From Microcystis aeruginosa W13-11 (GTDB lineage: Bacteria > Cyanobacteriota > Cyanobacteriia > Cyanobacteriales > Microcystaceae): a stretch of 41,744 nucleotides of DNA. Each line of letters starts with the position of its first letter. The stretch's first letter is position 1. Made by a program: the position numbers and the translations under genes. Below the pieces are notes generated by a model. The model saw nothing but the letters and a program-made list of their open reading frames with translations. It was not told the DNA's origin and ran no database searches. The stretch is taken from contig JAADBR010000060.1 in NCBI GenBank assembly GCA_009995705.1, positions 1 through 41,744 on the forward strand, written 5' to 3'. This document shows positions 24,856 through 33,410 of the stretch, piece by piece.

Positions 24856-25536
24856 CTAATTTTCCCCGAAACGGTAGCCTTTCCCATAGACAGTATTAAT
24901 TAGAGGAGTTTCTCCGTCTGCTTCGATTTTACGACGCAGCAAGCGCATCAGGGCAGGAACCACATTACTATTAGGTTGCTCTCCTTCTGACCAGAGATGC
25001 TGATAAATTTGTCCATGGGTGAGCAGTTGCCCGGGATGGGTCATAAATAAAGTTAATAATTGTATTTCTTTTGCTGATAAACTGATCGTGCGACCGTGAC
25101 GATAGGCCACTTGATTTTCGCTATCGAGTTCTAAATCAGCACATTTTAGTTTACTGCTGTTACTAGCTTCAAAATTGGGAGAACGACGCAATAAAGCGCG
25201 GACTCTCGCTAATAATTCTCGCAGTTGAAAGGGTTTGACTAAATAATCATCAGCACCAGCATCTAATCCCGCCACTCGATCGTCTATGGTATCCTTAGCG
25301 GTTAGAAATAAAACGGGAGTGGTGTCCCCTTGATCCCGTAAATATTGACAGATTTGTAATCCAGATTGCTGGGGTAACATCCAATCGAGAATTAAGAGGT
25401 CATAATTATTCTCTCGTGCCAATTCTAACCCCCTCCGACCATTATCAGCAATATCAACGTCATAGCCTTCTTGATCAAGAATTTGTTCTAAGGGTTCGGT
25501 TAATTCGTTTTCATCGTCAACGATAAGTATTCGCAT
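24856..25536 (-). CDS. OmpR/PhoB-family response regulator
   Basis: A 226-residue two-domain regulator. The receiver has the acidic pair in VDDEN, phosphoacceptor D51 in LLILDWMLPQQSGL, T79 in FLTAKD and K101 in LVKPFQLRELLARVRALLRR. The winged-helix output domain spans about 130-224 (LSAKEIQLLTLFMTHPGQLL, NVVPALMRLLRRKIE, INTVYGKGYRFGEN). It resembles RppA/NrsR-type regulators, but the symbol cannot be set from sequence. No histidine kinase gene is adjacent, so it is an orphan here. A long heptamer repeat lies just upstream of ATG 25536. Confidence 0.93.
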   Translation of the reverse strand: MRILIVDDENELTEPLEQILDQEGYDVDIADNGRRGLELARENNYDLLILDWMLPQQSGLQICQYLRDQGDTTPVLFLTAKDTIDDRVAGLDAGADDYLVKPFQLRELLARVRALLRRSPNFEASNSSKLKCADLELDSENQVAYRHGRTISLSAKEIQLLTLFMTHPGQLLTHGQIYQHLWSEGEQPNSNVVPALMRLLRRKIEADGETPLINTVYGKGYRFGEN

Positions 25537-25546
25537 AGAAGGAAGA

Positions 25547-25618
25547 TTATCAGTTATCAGTTATCAGATGTGAGTTATCAGTGATCATATATGAGTTTTC
25601 TGTTTACTGATCACTGAA
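25547..25618. repeat. Heptamer tandem repeat cluster
   Basis: Longest cluster of the family: TTATCAGTTATCAGTTATCA, then TGAGTTATCAGTGATCATAT and TGTTTACTGATCACTGAA, including both orientations. It fills most of the spacer between the response regulator and the DUF2157-like gene upstream of it. Confidence 0.85.
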
Positions 25619-25634
25619 AAACTATTTCTCCCAA

Positions 25635-26693
25635 TTATCTATCTTTGGGTAATAAATTGCGCCATTCGAGAGGGATATAACTTTCAATAAATCTAGCCAA
25701 GGTGGGGTAATGACGCTGATATAAAACTCCCATATAGATAATACCAAGTCCTAGGACGGTTAGGGCAAAGGGAAAGAAAATTGAATCGGCAAAGAGACGA
25801 TAGGAGAGATAGGAAAGATAGGCAAATACTCCGATACCTCCAAAAACCACAAATAATCTTCTTTTTAGCAGGACTGATAATAACATCAATCCCAAGTTAA
25901 TCAGACAGTATAAAAATCGTTGCGATTCATTATCCTCGATAAGAAGAGATAGACTAAACCAAAACATAATCAATCCGAATAGGTATAGCCAAAAAGCAAA
26001 ATCGCCCCGACTGCGACGCTGACGTACATCAATTAAATAGGCAGTTATTAAACAGGCAATTCCAAACCAAAAGGATACCCACAGTCGCAGTCTCCATGTA
26101 TATTCGTCCTCTCCAAATAGTAAAGGGGTTAAGTCCATTGACATATACCACAGACTAAAAGCGATCGGTGCAGTTAAAAAAGGAAATTTAACAAATCGCA
26201 AAGTTATTAATCCTGCGATAATCGTGCCTAATTCCATTAAAAACCAACTGCCTTTAGTCCAGGTATAGAAATCTGGATAAATGGCCATATTTCCGGCTTG
26301 CCAGTATCCTGTCCAGCGTTGTAAACCGTAGATTGCTAAGGGAGTCATTGCCACTGCCATGCTAAATAAAAGACCGCCGGGGATTTTGAGATTTTGCTGA
26401 AAATAGAGACTTTTCCCGGTGAAAATAAAACAAATTGCATAAAACAGGGCGATAAAAAATAGACCTGCACCGCCGAAACTCTCCCAAGCTTTGTTCATAA
26501 ACCACCCTAGGGCGGAGATAACAATTAATGCCCCAAAATAATAGGCTACATTAGCGAAATTAAAGCGAGGACGATTAACTTCATCTTCCTGGGGATAACG
26601 GGATATAAAAGCCGTCCATAAATTTTCAGCTTGGCTGGCAGTAATTAGGTTTTGTTGTACCGCCCAATCAAAATCTTCTCTTTCTAGTCTCAT
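25635..26693 (-). CDS. Polytopic membrane protein with DUF2157-like N-terminus
   Basis: A 352-residue integral membrane protein. The cytosolic start (REDFDWAVQQNLITASQAEN) resembles the DUF2157 head, followed by nine to ten hydrophobic segments, for example NVAYYFGALIVISALGWFM, LFFIALFYAICFIFTGKSLY and FPFALTVLGLGIIYMGVLY. It ends with a short amphipathic tail (SYIPLEWRNLLPKD). Function unknown. It is a single gene with a repeat-filled spacer before the next minus-strand gene. Confidence 0.8.
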   Translation of the reverse strand: MRLEREDFDWAVQQNLITASQAENLWTAFISRYPQEDEVNRPRFNFANVAYYFGALIVISALGWFMNKAWESFGGAGLFFIALFYAICFIFTGKSLYFQQNLKIPGGLLFSMAVAMTPLAIYGLQRWTGYWQAGNMAIYPDFYTWTKGSWFLMELGTIIAGLITLRFVKFPFLTAPIAFSLWYMSMDLTPLLFGEDEYTWRLRLWVSFWFGIACLITAYLIDVRQRRSRGDFAFWLYLFGLIMFWFSLSLLIEDNESQRFLYCLINLGLMLLSVLLKRRLFVVFGGIGVFAYLSYLSYRLFADSIFFPFALTVLGLGIIYMGVLYQRHYPTLARFIESYIPLEWRNLLPKDR

Positions 26694-26871
26694 AATATTC
26701 TCTAGTCCTTAAGCTAAGATGTATTTTAACCGCTTATCCTAAGGATAAGGGAATAGAGCATAGGCGCAAATGTTGAATCCTGTAATAAAACTTAATATTT
26801 ACCGATGGCAACATCCGAAATCTGCAAAATAGAGTATGATTCAATCTAGATTAACTATTATCGAAGCCATC

Positions 26872-27342
26872 ATGACAACTAAATCAGAACTCTATGAACA
26901 AGATTTTCAATTATGGCTGATAACAACAATAGGTCAGTTAGAACAAGGAGATTTTCAGGCATTAGATGTATCTCATTTAGTTGAGGAGTTGAAAGAATTG
27001 GGTAAATCAGATAAAAATGCCCTGGAAGGAAATTTAATGATTTTGCTGGCTCATTTACTGAAATTAAAAGTACAATCATCTGTCCCTGAAAGCATGAAAT
27101 CTAGCTGGTATAGCTCCATTGTCGAACACAGAGAACGAGTTATCGCCTTACTAGAAAACACCCCTTCTTTGAAATCTCATCTAGCAATCGCCATCGATAA
27201 AACCTATCCTAAAGGTCGCAAAATTGCCATCAAGGAAAGTAAATTGGCTGACTTTGGCATTGCGATTCCTCCAGAGGAAGCCTATCCCCTAGACTGCCCT
27301 TTTTCCTTAGAACAAATTCTTGACGAGGATTTCTATGGCTGA
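26872..27342 (+). CDS. DUF29 family protein
   Basis: A 156-residue DUF29 protein: SELYEQDFQLWLITTIGQLE, then DVSHLVEELKELGKSDKNAL and LLAHLLKLKVQS. The end (PPEEAYPLDCPFSLEQILDE DFYG) is also typical. The family is all-helical, abundant in cyanobacteria and of unknown function; some members occur near toxin-antitoxin-like pairs, but no partner is seen here. ATG 26872 is chosen (MTTKSELYEQDF); an in-frame ATG at 26836 would add 12 atypical residues. Confidence 0.88.
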   Translation: MTTKSELYEQDFQLWLITTIGQLEQGDFQALDVSHLVEELKELGKSDKNALEGNLMILLAHLLKLKVQSSVPESMKSSWYSSIVEHRERVIALLENTPSLKSHLAIAIDKTYPKGRKIAIKESKLADFGIAIPPEEAYPLDCPFSLEQILDEDFYG

Positions 27343-27640
27343 TAATTCATAAGTAGTCGTGCAAAATTAATTTCTTGGTTAGGATAGGCAAGAGGCAACG
27401 GTAAAGGGATTGGGGGAGATTGAGCTAATTTAAGGGTAGGTGGTTAAAATGCGTCTTAGCATAGCTTACAAGCTTTTTTGCCCAACCCTAGTTGATCAGC
27501 CTTTAAAAATAAGTAAAAATTATAGATTTAAGATAAAAAATTAAAATATTTAAATACTTTAGGCGATTAGTTAAATGTAAAAAGTAAGTTACAAGATTTT
27601 GATTTTCCCAGAATTTGCCAAAATTTGGCTGTAAATCGGG
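27343..27640. other. Gene-free AT-rich spacer
   Basis: No ORF or clear repeat between the DUF29 gene and the candidate RNA promoter at 27642. AT content rises sharply from 27500 to 27640. Confidence 0.5.
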
Positions 27641-27641
27641 G

Positions 27642-27680
27642 TTGCCTACATTTATTAATCTGGTATGATCATGGTATGCT
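27642..27680 (+). promoter_or_regulatory. Sigma70-type promoter of the candidate small RNA
   Basis: TTGCCT at 27642-27647 and TATGAT at 27664-27669 with 16-bp spacing. A second -10-like TATGCT follows at 27675-27680, also preceded by TGG. Confidence 0.55.
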
Positions 27681-27790
27681 GTGGGCTTAGTTTAACCGTT
27701 AAGCCTCAAATCAACGGAAACCCAAGACAATCAGGGTACTGTATCGATTCTCTTGCCCAAAAAAAGCCCCTAAGGGGGACATTTTTTTTT
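27676..27790 (+). ncRNA. Candidate small RNA, possibly Yfr2-like
   Basis: A unit of about 105-115 nt lies between a good promoter and an intrinsic terminator and has no ORF. The 5' part can fold as GGCTTA (loop GTTTAACCGT) TAAGCC. An unpaired segment with CAACGGAAACCCAAG follows, then the terminator hairpin. The Yfr2 family of cyanobacterial RNAs has a conserved GGAAACA loop between a 5' stem and a terminator; here the motif reads GGAAACC, so the assignment is weak. It lies upstream of the Fur-family gene on the same strand, but the terminator separates the two. Confidence 0.5.
27762..27790 (+). terminator. Intrinsic terminator of the candidate small RNA
   Basis: CCCC-TAA-GGGG stem (27767-27777) with an A-run before it and nine T after it (27782-27790). 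The A- and T-runs can extend the stem and make it work in both directions. Confidence 0.75.
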
Positions 27791-28036
27791 GTAGCAATTT
27801 TTTAAGTTTTGTAAAGGCTATTGACTTAAAGCCAGAATTGTGCAGGTTGAGAATTTTAGTAGAAATGCTCAAACTCCTCTCCCTTCCCCCTAATCTCCTA
27901 TACTTTTTAAACAGGATTTACTATCAGACAACCGCCGTGAGAGGGGCTAAAAACTGGGGCAATGTGGAAATCGATCGAAAGACTAAGCTAAACTGGTAAT
28001 GAGTATGTATTAGGGCAGAGGTCAAGGGAAACAACT
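27791..28036. other. Upstream region of the Fur-family gene
   Basis: No ORF. A purine-poor tract (ACTCCTCTCCCTTCCCCC near 27870) and AT-rich stretches are seen; no Fur box could be recognised with confidence. Confidence 0.4.
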
Positions 28037-28477
28037 ATGGACAATGTGGAGGTAAAACAAAAACCGATCCGGTGTTTAGAAGATGCGATCGAAAGGTGTC
28101 AAACTTTAGGAATGCGGGTTAGTCGTCAGCGTCGCTATATTTTAGAATTGCTGTGGCAAGCGCAGGAACACCTATCAGCGCGAGAAATTTATGATCGTCT
28201 CAATCGGCAAGGAAAAAACATCGGTCATACCTCAGTGTACCAAAACCTAGAGGCTCTATCGGGTCAAGGCATTATCGAATCTGTGGAACGCTGGGACGGC
28301 AGACTCTACGGCAACATCAGCGATTCTCACAGTCACATCAATTGTCTGGACAGTCAAGAAATCATCGATGTGCATATCCAACTTCCCCCGGAATTAATTA
28401 AACAAGTCGAGGCATCGACGGGGGTAAAAATTACCGATTATCGCATCGATTTCTATGGCTATAAACAAAACAAATGA
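28037..28477 (+). CDS. Fur-family transcriptional regulator lacking the structural CxxC sites
   Basis: A 146-residue Fur-superfamily protein. The winged helix is clear: GMRVSRQRRYILELLWQAQE, LSAREIYDRLNRQGKNIGHT and SVYQNLEALSGQGII. The dimerisation domain is recognisable (SHSHINCLDSQEIIDVHIQL, ITDYRIDFYG), but the usual CxxC after the His cluster reads CLDS, and there is no second CxxC at the C-terminus. A structural zinc site is therefore unlikely. Whether it senses iron, zinc, peroxide or something else cannot be said. The next gene starts 58 bp downstream on the same strand. Confidence 0.9.
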   Translation: MDNVEVKQKPIRCLEDAIERCQTLGMRVSRQRRYILELLWQAQEHLSAREIYDRLNRQGKNIGHTSVYQNLEALSGQGIIESVERWDGRLYGNISDSHSHINCLDSQEIIDVHIQLPPELIKQVEASTGVKITDYRIDFYGYKQNK

Positions 28478-28535
28478 GCTAGACAACTGTATAATTGACC
28501 CTGTGAATAGTATCCGTTGACAGGCTGCAACTCTT

Positions 28536-30182
28536 GTGATCGATCGCCCTCTCACCCTAATTATCATCGATAATGACCCGATTTTCCGCTTGGGTCTGGT
28601 GCAGGCCTTGTCGCAGATAGAAAATATTAGTATCGTCACCGAAGGGGATTTAGAAACAATTTTCGCCTTGACTCTTAATCCGTCCCCCGAAATTATTATT
28701 ATCGATCCTCTCTTTGATTGGTCCTACTGTGAAATTCTCCACTCTCGCTACCCCGACAGTAAAATTGTTTTATTAACCTTTCCTGTCGACTCCCGACAGC
28801 AACTAATCGCCAGAGAATTAGGCATCGCTGGTTATATTCCCAAAGGCACAAACCTAGAGCAATTTATCACCATTTTAGGGCAAATTTCCCGGGATGAATC
28901 CCACGATGTTGTCCCTTCTCCTCTCACCATTGCTACCCGTGCAAGTTTAGCCCCTAGTCATTGGTTAATCAGTGCCGGAAGAACGGGATTAAATCGCATC
29001 GAAAGTGAATTACATTTAATTGATCTCCATCTCAATCAACAGTCTTTATCCGGCTTTGATCGCTTTTATTGGCAGGGGAGAAAACGAGAACTTTTAGCAG
29101 CAATATGGCTAGTCAGAAAACTAATTCCCCTCGAAGGTAGCTATTACAATTCAGCTTCAGTGACACCCCAGGTAATAATTAACAATATCGATCGAGAATT
29201 ACCAATTTTAAGCCGCGAGCGTCCCCTCTGTGTTTCGGCGGTTTTTGAATCGACTTTAGCAGTTATTCGATCGCCTTTAATTAACAGAACCAAGATCAGT
29301 TTTGAAATTGATGTTTTACAGGATAATCGGCAACGGGAATTATTGTATTTAGTTCTCGATGAAATTCGTAAAAATGTCGATGAGATGAGATATTTACAGA
29401 TTAGTAGCGGGGAATTAACCAGTCGCTTATATCTGATTGTTTACGATATCTGGGAGAAAGTTACCCGTAAATTTTTAGAAATTAATGCCTCGGTTTATGA
29501 CGAAATTAGTAAAGGCAGACTTAACGAAATTATTCTGGAAGAAAGAGAGGTAATTCAAACAGAAATCCTCAATAAAATTCCTTTTACTCTTGACTTATTT
29601 TCCTATTTATTGTACGAAAATAGTCTAACTATTGACGGAGTAGAGTACCGAGCTAATGCTCCTGAAACCATCGCCAGAGCCGAAATTCTCCTGCAAAATC
29701 TCATTCATAATCTTGCCAATGCGGTAACGGTAATTATTCTCAATAACTTCTCGGAATCGGAAAGAATCAAACAAAAACTTTACCGGTCAGAATTTCTCAT
29801 CGCCAGAAAATTAGCTAAAATCCGTAATGAATTATCTTGGAAATACCGACTGCAACAATATTGGCAAGAACCTAAAGATATCTTTGAGAGTCAATATCAA
29901 TTATTTCACTATAGCGAGGGAGAAATCCAATCTCTAGCCATTTATTCCCCTCGACAGGAAGAATTAAACAGTTTAACAGGCATACCCTGGTTAGTTTCGA
30001 TCGCCTTAGAATTAAGAGACTCTTTATCCCCTCGTTTACGCGCTTTTTTTCGGGTGGTGGGTAATGGAGTAGTCTATATCCTTATCCAAGTTATCGGTAG
30101 GGGTATTGGTTTAGTAATTCGCGGGGTTTTACAGGGAGTCGGTAATACTTGGCAGGAAGTCAAAGGTAAAAAGGGATCATGA
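28536..30182 (+). CDS. Receiver domain fused to DUF3685 (Ycf55-like)
   Basis: A 548-residue protein starting at GTG 28536. Residues 1-120 are a receiver domain with all key residues: D12 and D14 in IIIDNDPIFRLGL, D57 in EIIIIDPLFDW, T81 in LLTFPVD and K103 in YIPKGTN. Residues about 145-510 form a long helical DUF3685 region, related to plastid Ycf55, with the Trp/Arg-rich segment FDRFYWQGRKRELLAAIWLV. The C-terminus has an amphipathic stretch (VVGNGVVYILIQVIGRGIGL) that could meet the membrane. The family is cyanobacterial and red-algal plastid, with unknown function. It follows the Fur-family gene by 58 bp. Confidence 0.87.
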   Translation: MIDRPLTLIIIDNDPIFRLGLVQALSQIENISIVTEGDLETIFALTLNPSPEIIIIDPLFDWSYCEILHSRYPDSKIVLLTFPVDSRQQLIARELGIAGYIPKGTNLEQFITILGQISRDESHDVVPSPLTIATRASLAPSHWLISAGRTGLNRIESELHLIDLHLNQQSLSGFDRFYWQGRKRELLAAIWLVRKLIPLEGSYYNSASVTPQVIINNIDRELPILSRERPLCVSAVFESTLAVIRSPLINRTKISFEIDVLQDNRQRELLYLVLDEIRKNVDEMRYLQISSGELTSRLYLIVYDIWEKVTRKFLEINASVYDEISKGRLNEIILEEREVIQTEILNKIPFTLDLFSYLLYENSLTIDGVEYRANAPETIARAEILLQNLIHNLANAVTVIILNNFSESERIKQKLYRSEFLIARKLAKIRNELSWKYRLQQYWQEPKDIFESQYQLFHYSEGEIQSLAIYSPRQEELNSLTGIPWLVSIALELRDSLSPRLRAFFRVVGNGVVYILIQVIGRGIGLVIRGVLQGVGNTWQEVKGKKGS

Positions 30183-30186
30183 ATTA

Positions 30187-30207
30187 TAACTGATAACTGA
30201 TAACTGA
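30187..30207. repeat. Heptamer tandem repeat
   Basis: AACTGATAACTGATAACTGA: three ATAACTG units between convergent genes. Confidence 0.8.
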
Positions 30208-30235
30208 AAAATTCCCTATTTCCTAATAACAGTAA

Positions 30236-30805
30236 TTATCGTCCCATTTCTCGCTTTAATTTTTTCAATTCTTCTTCCATTTCCCATTCTTTAAATTTTA
30301 GATCGAGATTATCGTAGTTTGAGCGCTGATAGTCCGATTCTTGGGGTTGATCCCAAAAAGTGGTTTCCCAGTCACGGGACTGATTTTTAGGGGCTTTTTC
30401 GGCTTTAATTTGCACTTCTTGACGACGTTGTTGGACCTGTTGCAGTAACTCTTGGGATTGAGTCAGACGTTTTTTCACCCCTTCCATCCGTCCCCAAAGT
30501 TGATTACCCTGACGAAATAGGGCTGCCTCGCGTTCACTAGCAGCCTTAGCTAAGTCCTGCCGTCCAGCGGCCTTAGCCTTATCAATTCTAGCGTGCCAAG
30601 TTTGGATATCTTGGGCAGTGGCCAAAATTTGCTGTTCGAGACGTTGACGCTCATTTTCTAGGGCGCTAATCAGTTTAGCAGTATCGCGCTCCTGTTCGCG
30701 CAGTTGTTCCACCAGCGCCTGTAATTCTAATTGGGGATGACTTTTGAGAAATTCTTCCAGTTGGGTTTCAAGAAAGCGACTAACATCATCAAATAGATTG
30801 CCCAT
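30236..30805 (-). CDS. TIGR04376 family coiled-coil protein
   Basis: A 189-residue, strongly helical cytoplasmic protein. The N-terminus GNLFDDVSRFLETQLEEFLK and LELQALVEQLREQERDTAKL match a cyanobacterial family known as TIGR04376. Residues 30-135 form a long coiled coil (ENERQRLEQQILATAQDIQT) somewhat like PspA/Vipp1, and the C-terminal 50 residues are polar with a Trp/Asp-rich patch (RDWETTFWDQPQESDY). Function unknown. It is convergent with the receiver-DUF3685 gene. Confidence 0.85.
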   Translation of the reverse strand: MGNLFDDVSRFLETQLEEFLKSHPQLELQALVEQLREQERDTAKLISALENERQRLEQQILATAQDIQTWHARIDKAKAAGRQDLAKAASEREAALFRQGNQLWGRMEGVKKRLTQSQELLQQVQQRRQEVQIKAEKAPKNQSRDWETTFWDQPQESDYQRSNYDNLDLKFKEWEMEEELKKLKREMGR

Positions 30806-30968
30806 CTGTGCAGTATCCTAAATTTGCAATTAAAGTCTAGGAGCGATTTTAATCCCCCCCTTTTTAGCATAGGCTAGATCAACCCTAGATTTAAATATAT
30901 TTGGGAAAAGTAGTACAAAAATGTTATTCGGCTGCGGGTTAGGGACGGGGAAACCAGTATGATAAAAC

Positions 30969-31109
30969 TAAGTAGCTGGTTATAATTAAATTAAAAATGG
31001 ATTTTAGGTTCGATCCCCCCTGCCCCCCTTGATAAGGGGGGTGCCGATCCCTCCTTAGTCCCCCCTTAATAAGGGGGGCATCTGATAATTTTTAACGCCT
31101 ACCTACTTA
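30969..31109 (+). mobile_element. MITE-like element, copy 2 (141 bp)
   Basis: Reverse complement of copy 1 at 24697-24832: starts TAAGTAGCTGGTTATAATTA and ends CGCCTACCTACTTA, with TA at both ends and C/G-run palindromes in the middle (CCCCTTGATAAGGGG type, with some rearranged blocks). It ends 40 bp before the GTG start of the alpha/beta hydrolase. TTATAAT near the distal end could serve as a -10 box toward the gene. Confidence 0.85.
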
Positions 31110-31149
31110 GAGTGATATTTCCTGAAAACCTCTTAATTGTTTGACTTAA

Positions 31150-32064
31150 GTGACAACTTCACCAGCTTGGACAGAACGTATCGGTTATCAACGGGATTGG
31201 GTGTGGCGCGGTTGGCAAATTCGTTATAGTTTTATGCCGACAAAAAACCCCCAAGATGTCGATAATCCCCCTTTAATTTTACTGCACGGATTTGGAGCGG
31301 CGATCGAACATTGGCGCCATAATATTCCTATTCTCAGCCAAAATCATCGAGTTTATGCGGTAGATTTATTAGGTTTCGGTGGTTCGCGTAAAGTGCAGGT
31401 TCCCTATACCGTTAATCTCTGGGTGGAACAAATACACGATTTCTGGCAAACTTTTATCAATAGACCAGTGGTATTAGTGGGAAATTCGATCGGTTCTTTA
31501 GTTAGTATAGCCCTAGGGGGTAAATACCCAGAAATGGTAGCCGGATTAGTTATGCTCAGTTTACCCGATGTCAGTCGCCGGCGGGAAATGATTGCCGATT
31601 GGTTATTAAATATCGTCACTCCCATCGAAAACTTTTTCACTTCGCCTTGGCTATTAAAACCTATTTTTTACTATCTGCGTCGTCCGCAAGTCTTGAAAAA
31701 ATGGACAGGAATCGCCTACGAAGACAAGAAAGCAGTCAGCGACGAATTAGTACAAATTATCGCCGCCGCAACCCTAGATGAGGGGGCAGCCGAGGCCTTT
31801 ATTTCCCTAGCACAAGCTGTCAATCATCCCGAATATTGTCCACCGGCAAGGTTAATTTTACCACGCTTAGAAATCCCGATTTTATTGTGTTGGGGCAAAC
31901 AAGATCGCATGGTTCCCGTCCAGTTAGCCCAGGGTTTTGTCTCCCTTAATCCTAGAATTAAATATATAGAATTTGAACGGGCCGGTCATTGTTTACAGGA
32001 TGAATGTCCCGACCGTTTTAACCCAATTTTATTAGAGTGGCTAGAATCTGTTCCTGTTCTTTGA
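31150..32064 (+). CDS. Alpha/beta-fold hydrolase
   Basis: A 304-residue hydrolase starting at GTG 31150. The oxyanion region is [19 protein letters not shown], the nucleophile is S113 in [20 protein letters not shown], the acid is likely Asp in [13 protein letters not shown], and the His lies in [15 protein letters not shown]. The cap domain spans about 140-215. The fold and motifs fit epoxide-hydrolase or haloalkane-dehalogenase-like cyanobacterial enzymes; the substrate is unknown. No signal peptide. A MITE-like element occupies the space directly upstream. ispG follows 34 bp after the stop on the same strand. Confidence 0.88.
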   Translation: MTTSPAWTERIGYQRDWVWRGWQIRYSFMPTKNPQDVDNPPLILLHGFGAAIEHWRHNIPILSQNHRVYAVDLLGFGGSRKVQVPYTVNLWVEQIHDFWQTFINRPVVLVGNSIGSLVSIALGGKYPEMVAGLVMLSLPDVSRRREMIADWLLNIVTPIENFFTSPWLLKPIFYYLRRPQVLKKWTGIAYEDKKAVSDELVQIIAAATLDEGAAEAFISLAQAVNHPEYCPPARLILPRLEIPILLCWGKQDRMVPVQLAQGFVSLNPRIKYIEFERAGHCLQDECPDRFNPILLEWLESVPVL

Positions 32065-32098
32065 GAGAATAGGGAGAGTGATTGTTGGTGATAGTCCT

Positions 32099-33319
32099 AT
32101 GCAAACCTTGGAATCGACGTTCAACCCCCCCGCAACTGCCTCCGAATTCGACACCACGATTCACCGGCGCAAAACCCGTCCTGTCAGGGTAGGTAGCGTT
32201 ACCATCGGTGGTGGTTATCCCGTGGTCGTGCAGTCGATGATTAACGAGGATACCCTTGATATCGATGGTTCCGTAGCCGGTATCCGTCGCCTCCATGAAG
32301 TCGGTTGTGAAATTGTCCGCGTCACCGTGCCGAGTCTGGTTCACGCCACCGCTTTAGCTAAAATTAGGGAAAAACTGCTAACCACCTATCAACCTGTGCC
32401 GTTGGTAGCCGATGTGCATCACAACGGTATGAAAATCGCCCTAGAAGTGGCCAAGCACGTCGATAAAGTGCGGATTAACCCCGGTTTGTACGTTTTCGAG
32501 AAACCGAAGGCCGGCCGCAGCGAGTATAGTCAAGCAGAATTTGATGAAATTGGCGAAAAAATTGCCGAAACCCTGAAACCTTTAGTGGTTTCCCTGCGAG
32601 ATCAAGGTAAAGCGATGCGAATCGGCGTTAACCACGGTTCTCTGGCCGAAAGAATGCTCTTTACCTACGGTGACACCCCCGAAGGAATGGTACAGTCGGC
32701 TTTAGAATTTATCCGCATCTGCGAATCCCTCGATTTTCGCAATCTGGTCATTTCCCTGAAAGCTTCCAGGGTGCCGGTGATGGTGGCCGCCTATCGTCTC
32801 ATGGTTAAGCGCATGGACGAGTTAGGTATGGATTATCCCCTGCATTTGGGTGTTACTGAAGCAGGAGATGGAGAATACGGACGAATTAAATCCACTGCCG
32901 GGATTGCCACTCTCTTAGCGGACGGTATTGGTGATACGATTCGCGTTTCTCTGACGGAAGCTCCCGAAAAGGAAATTCCCGTCTGTTACAGCATTCTCCA
33001 GGCCCTGGGACTGCGGAAAACCATGGTCGAATACGTTGCCTGTCCTTCCTGTGGTCGCACTCTTTTTAATTTAGAAGATGTCCTCCAGCAAGTGCGGGCA
33101 GCGACTCAACACCTCACCGGACTCGATATCGCCGTTATGGGTTGTATTGTCAATGGACCGGGAGAAATGGCCGACGCAGACTATGGTTATGTGGGGAAAC
33201 AGGCCGGTTATATTGCCCTTTATCGCGGTCGCGAGGAAATTAAACGGGTTCCCGAAAGCGAAGGTGTAAGCGAGTTGATTAATTTAATTAAAGCCGATGG
33301 CCGTTGGGTAGAACCTTAA
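32099..33319 (+). CDS. ispG: 4-hydroxy-3-methylbut-2-enyl diphosphate synthase (IspG/GcpE)
   Basis: A 406-residue iron-sulfur enzyme of the MEP isoprenoid pathway, making HMBPP from MEcPP with ferredoxin-derived electrons in cyanobacteria. The TIM-barrel part starts with [20 protein letters not shown] and [20 protein letters not shown]. The [4Fe-4S] ligands are C315 and C318 in [12 protein letters not shown] and C349 in [16 protein letters not shown] 32099 (MQTLESTFN) is chosen over an in-frame GTG at 32078, because family members begin near this point. A perfect hairpin follows the stop. Confidence 0.96.
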   Translation: MQTLESTFNPPATASEFDTTIHRRKTRPVRVGSVTIGGGYPVVVQSMINEDTLDIDGSVAGIRRLHEVGCEIVRVTVPSLVHATALAKIREKLLTTYQPVPLVADVHHNGMKIALEVAKHVDKVRINPGLYVFEKPKAGRSEYSQAEFDEIGEKIAETLKPLVVSLRDQGKAMRIGVNHGSLAERMLFTYGDTPEGMVQSALEFIRICESLDFRNLVISLKASRVPVMVAAYRLMVKRMDELGMDYPLHLGVTEAGDGEYGRIKSTAGIATLLADGIGDTIRVSLTEAPEKEIPVCYSILQALGLRKTMVEYVACPSCGRTLFNLEDVLQQVRAATQHLTGLDIAVMGCIVNGPGEMADADYGYVGKQAGYIALYRGREEIKRVPESEGVSELINLIKADGRWVEP

Positions 33320-33333
33320 TTAGTTTTACCAGT

Positions 33334-33358
33334 AGGGGTTGACATCTATTCAACCCCT
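33334..33358 (+). terminator. Perfect hairpin between ispG and hisC
   Basis: AGGGGTTGA, 7-nt loop, TCAACCCCT: a 9-bp stem starting 15 bp after the ispG stop. No T tract follows, so it may be a processing or mRNA-stabilising structure rather than an intrinsic terminator. TATAAT at 33369-33374 next to it is a likely -10 box for hisC. Confidence 0.5.
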
Positions 33359-33410
33359 GATAATCAGCTATAATAAAAAGCTTGCTAGAAATTGCCGCCC
33401 CAGAGAGTTC

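Noticed and set aside
27860..27890. ACTCCTCTCCC as the Yfr1 core motif
   Set aside because: The Yfr1 motif ACTCCTCACAC is not matched and no flanking stem-loops or terminator are present.
33339..33374. TTGACA at 33339 and TATAAT at 33369 as a sigma70 promoter pair
   Set aside because: Spacing is 24 bp, too long, and TTGACA is part of a hairpin arm; only the -10 box is kept as likely.
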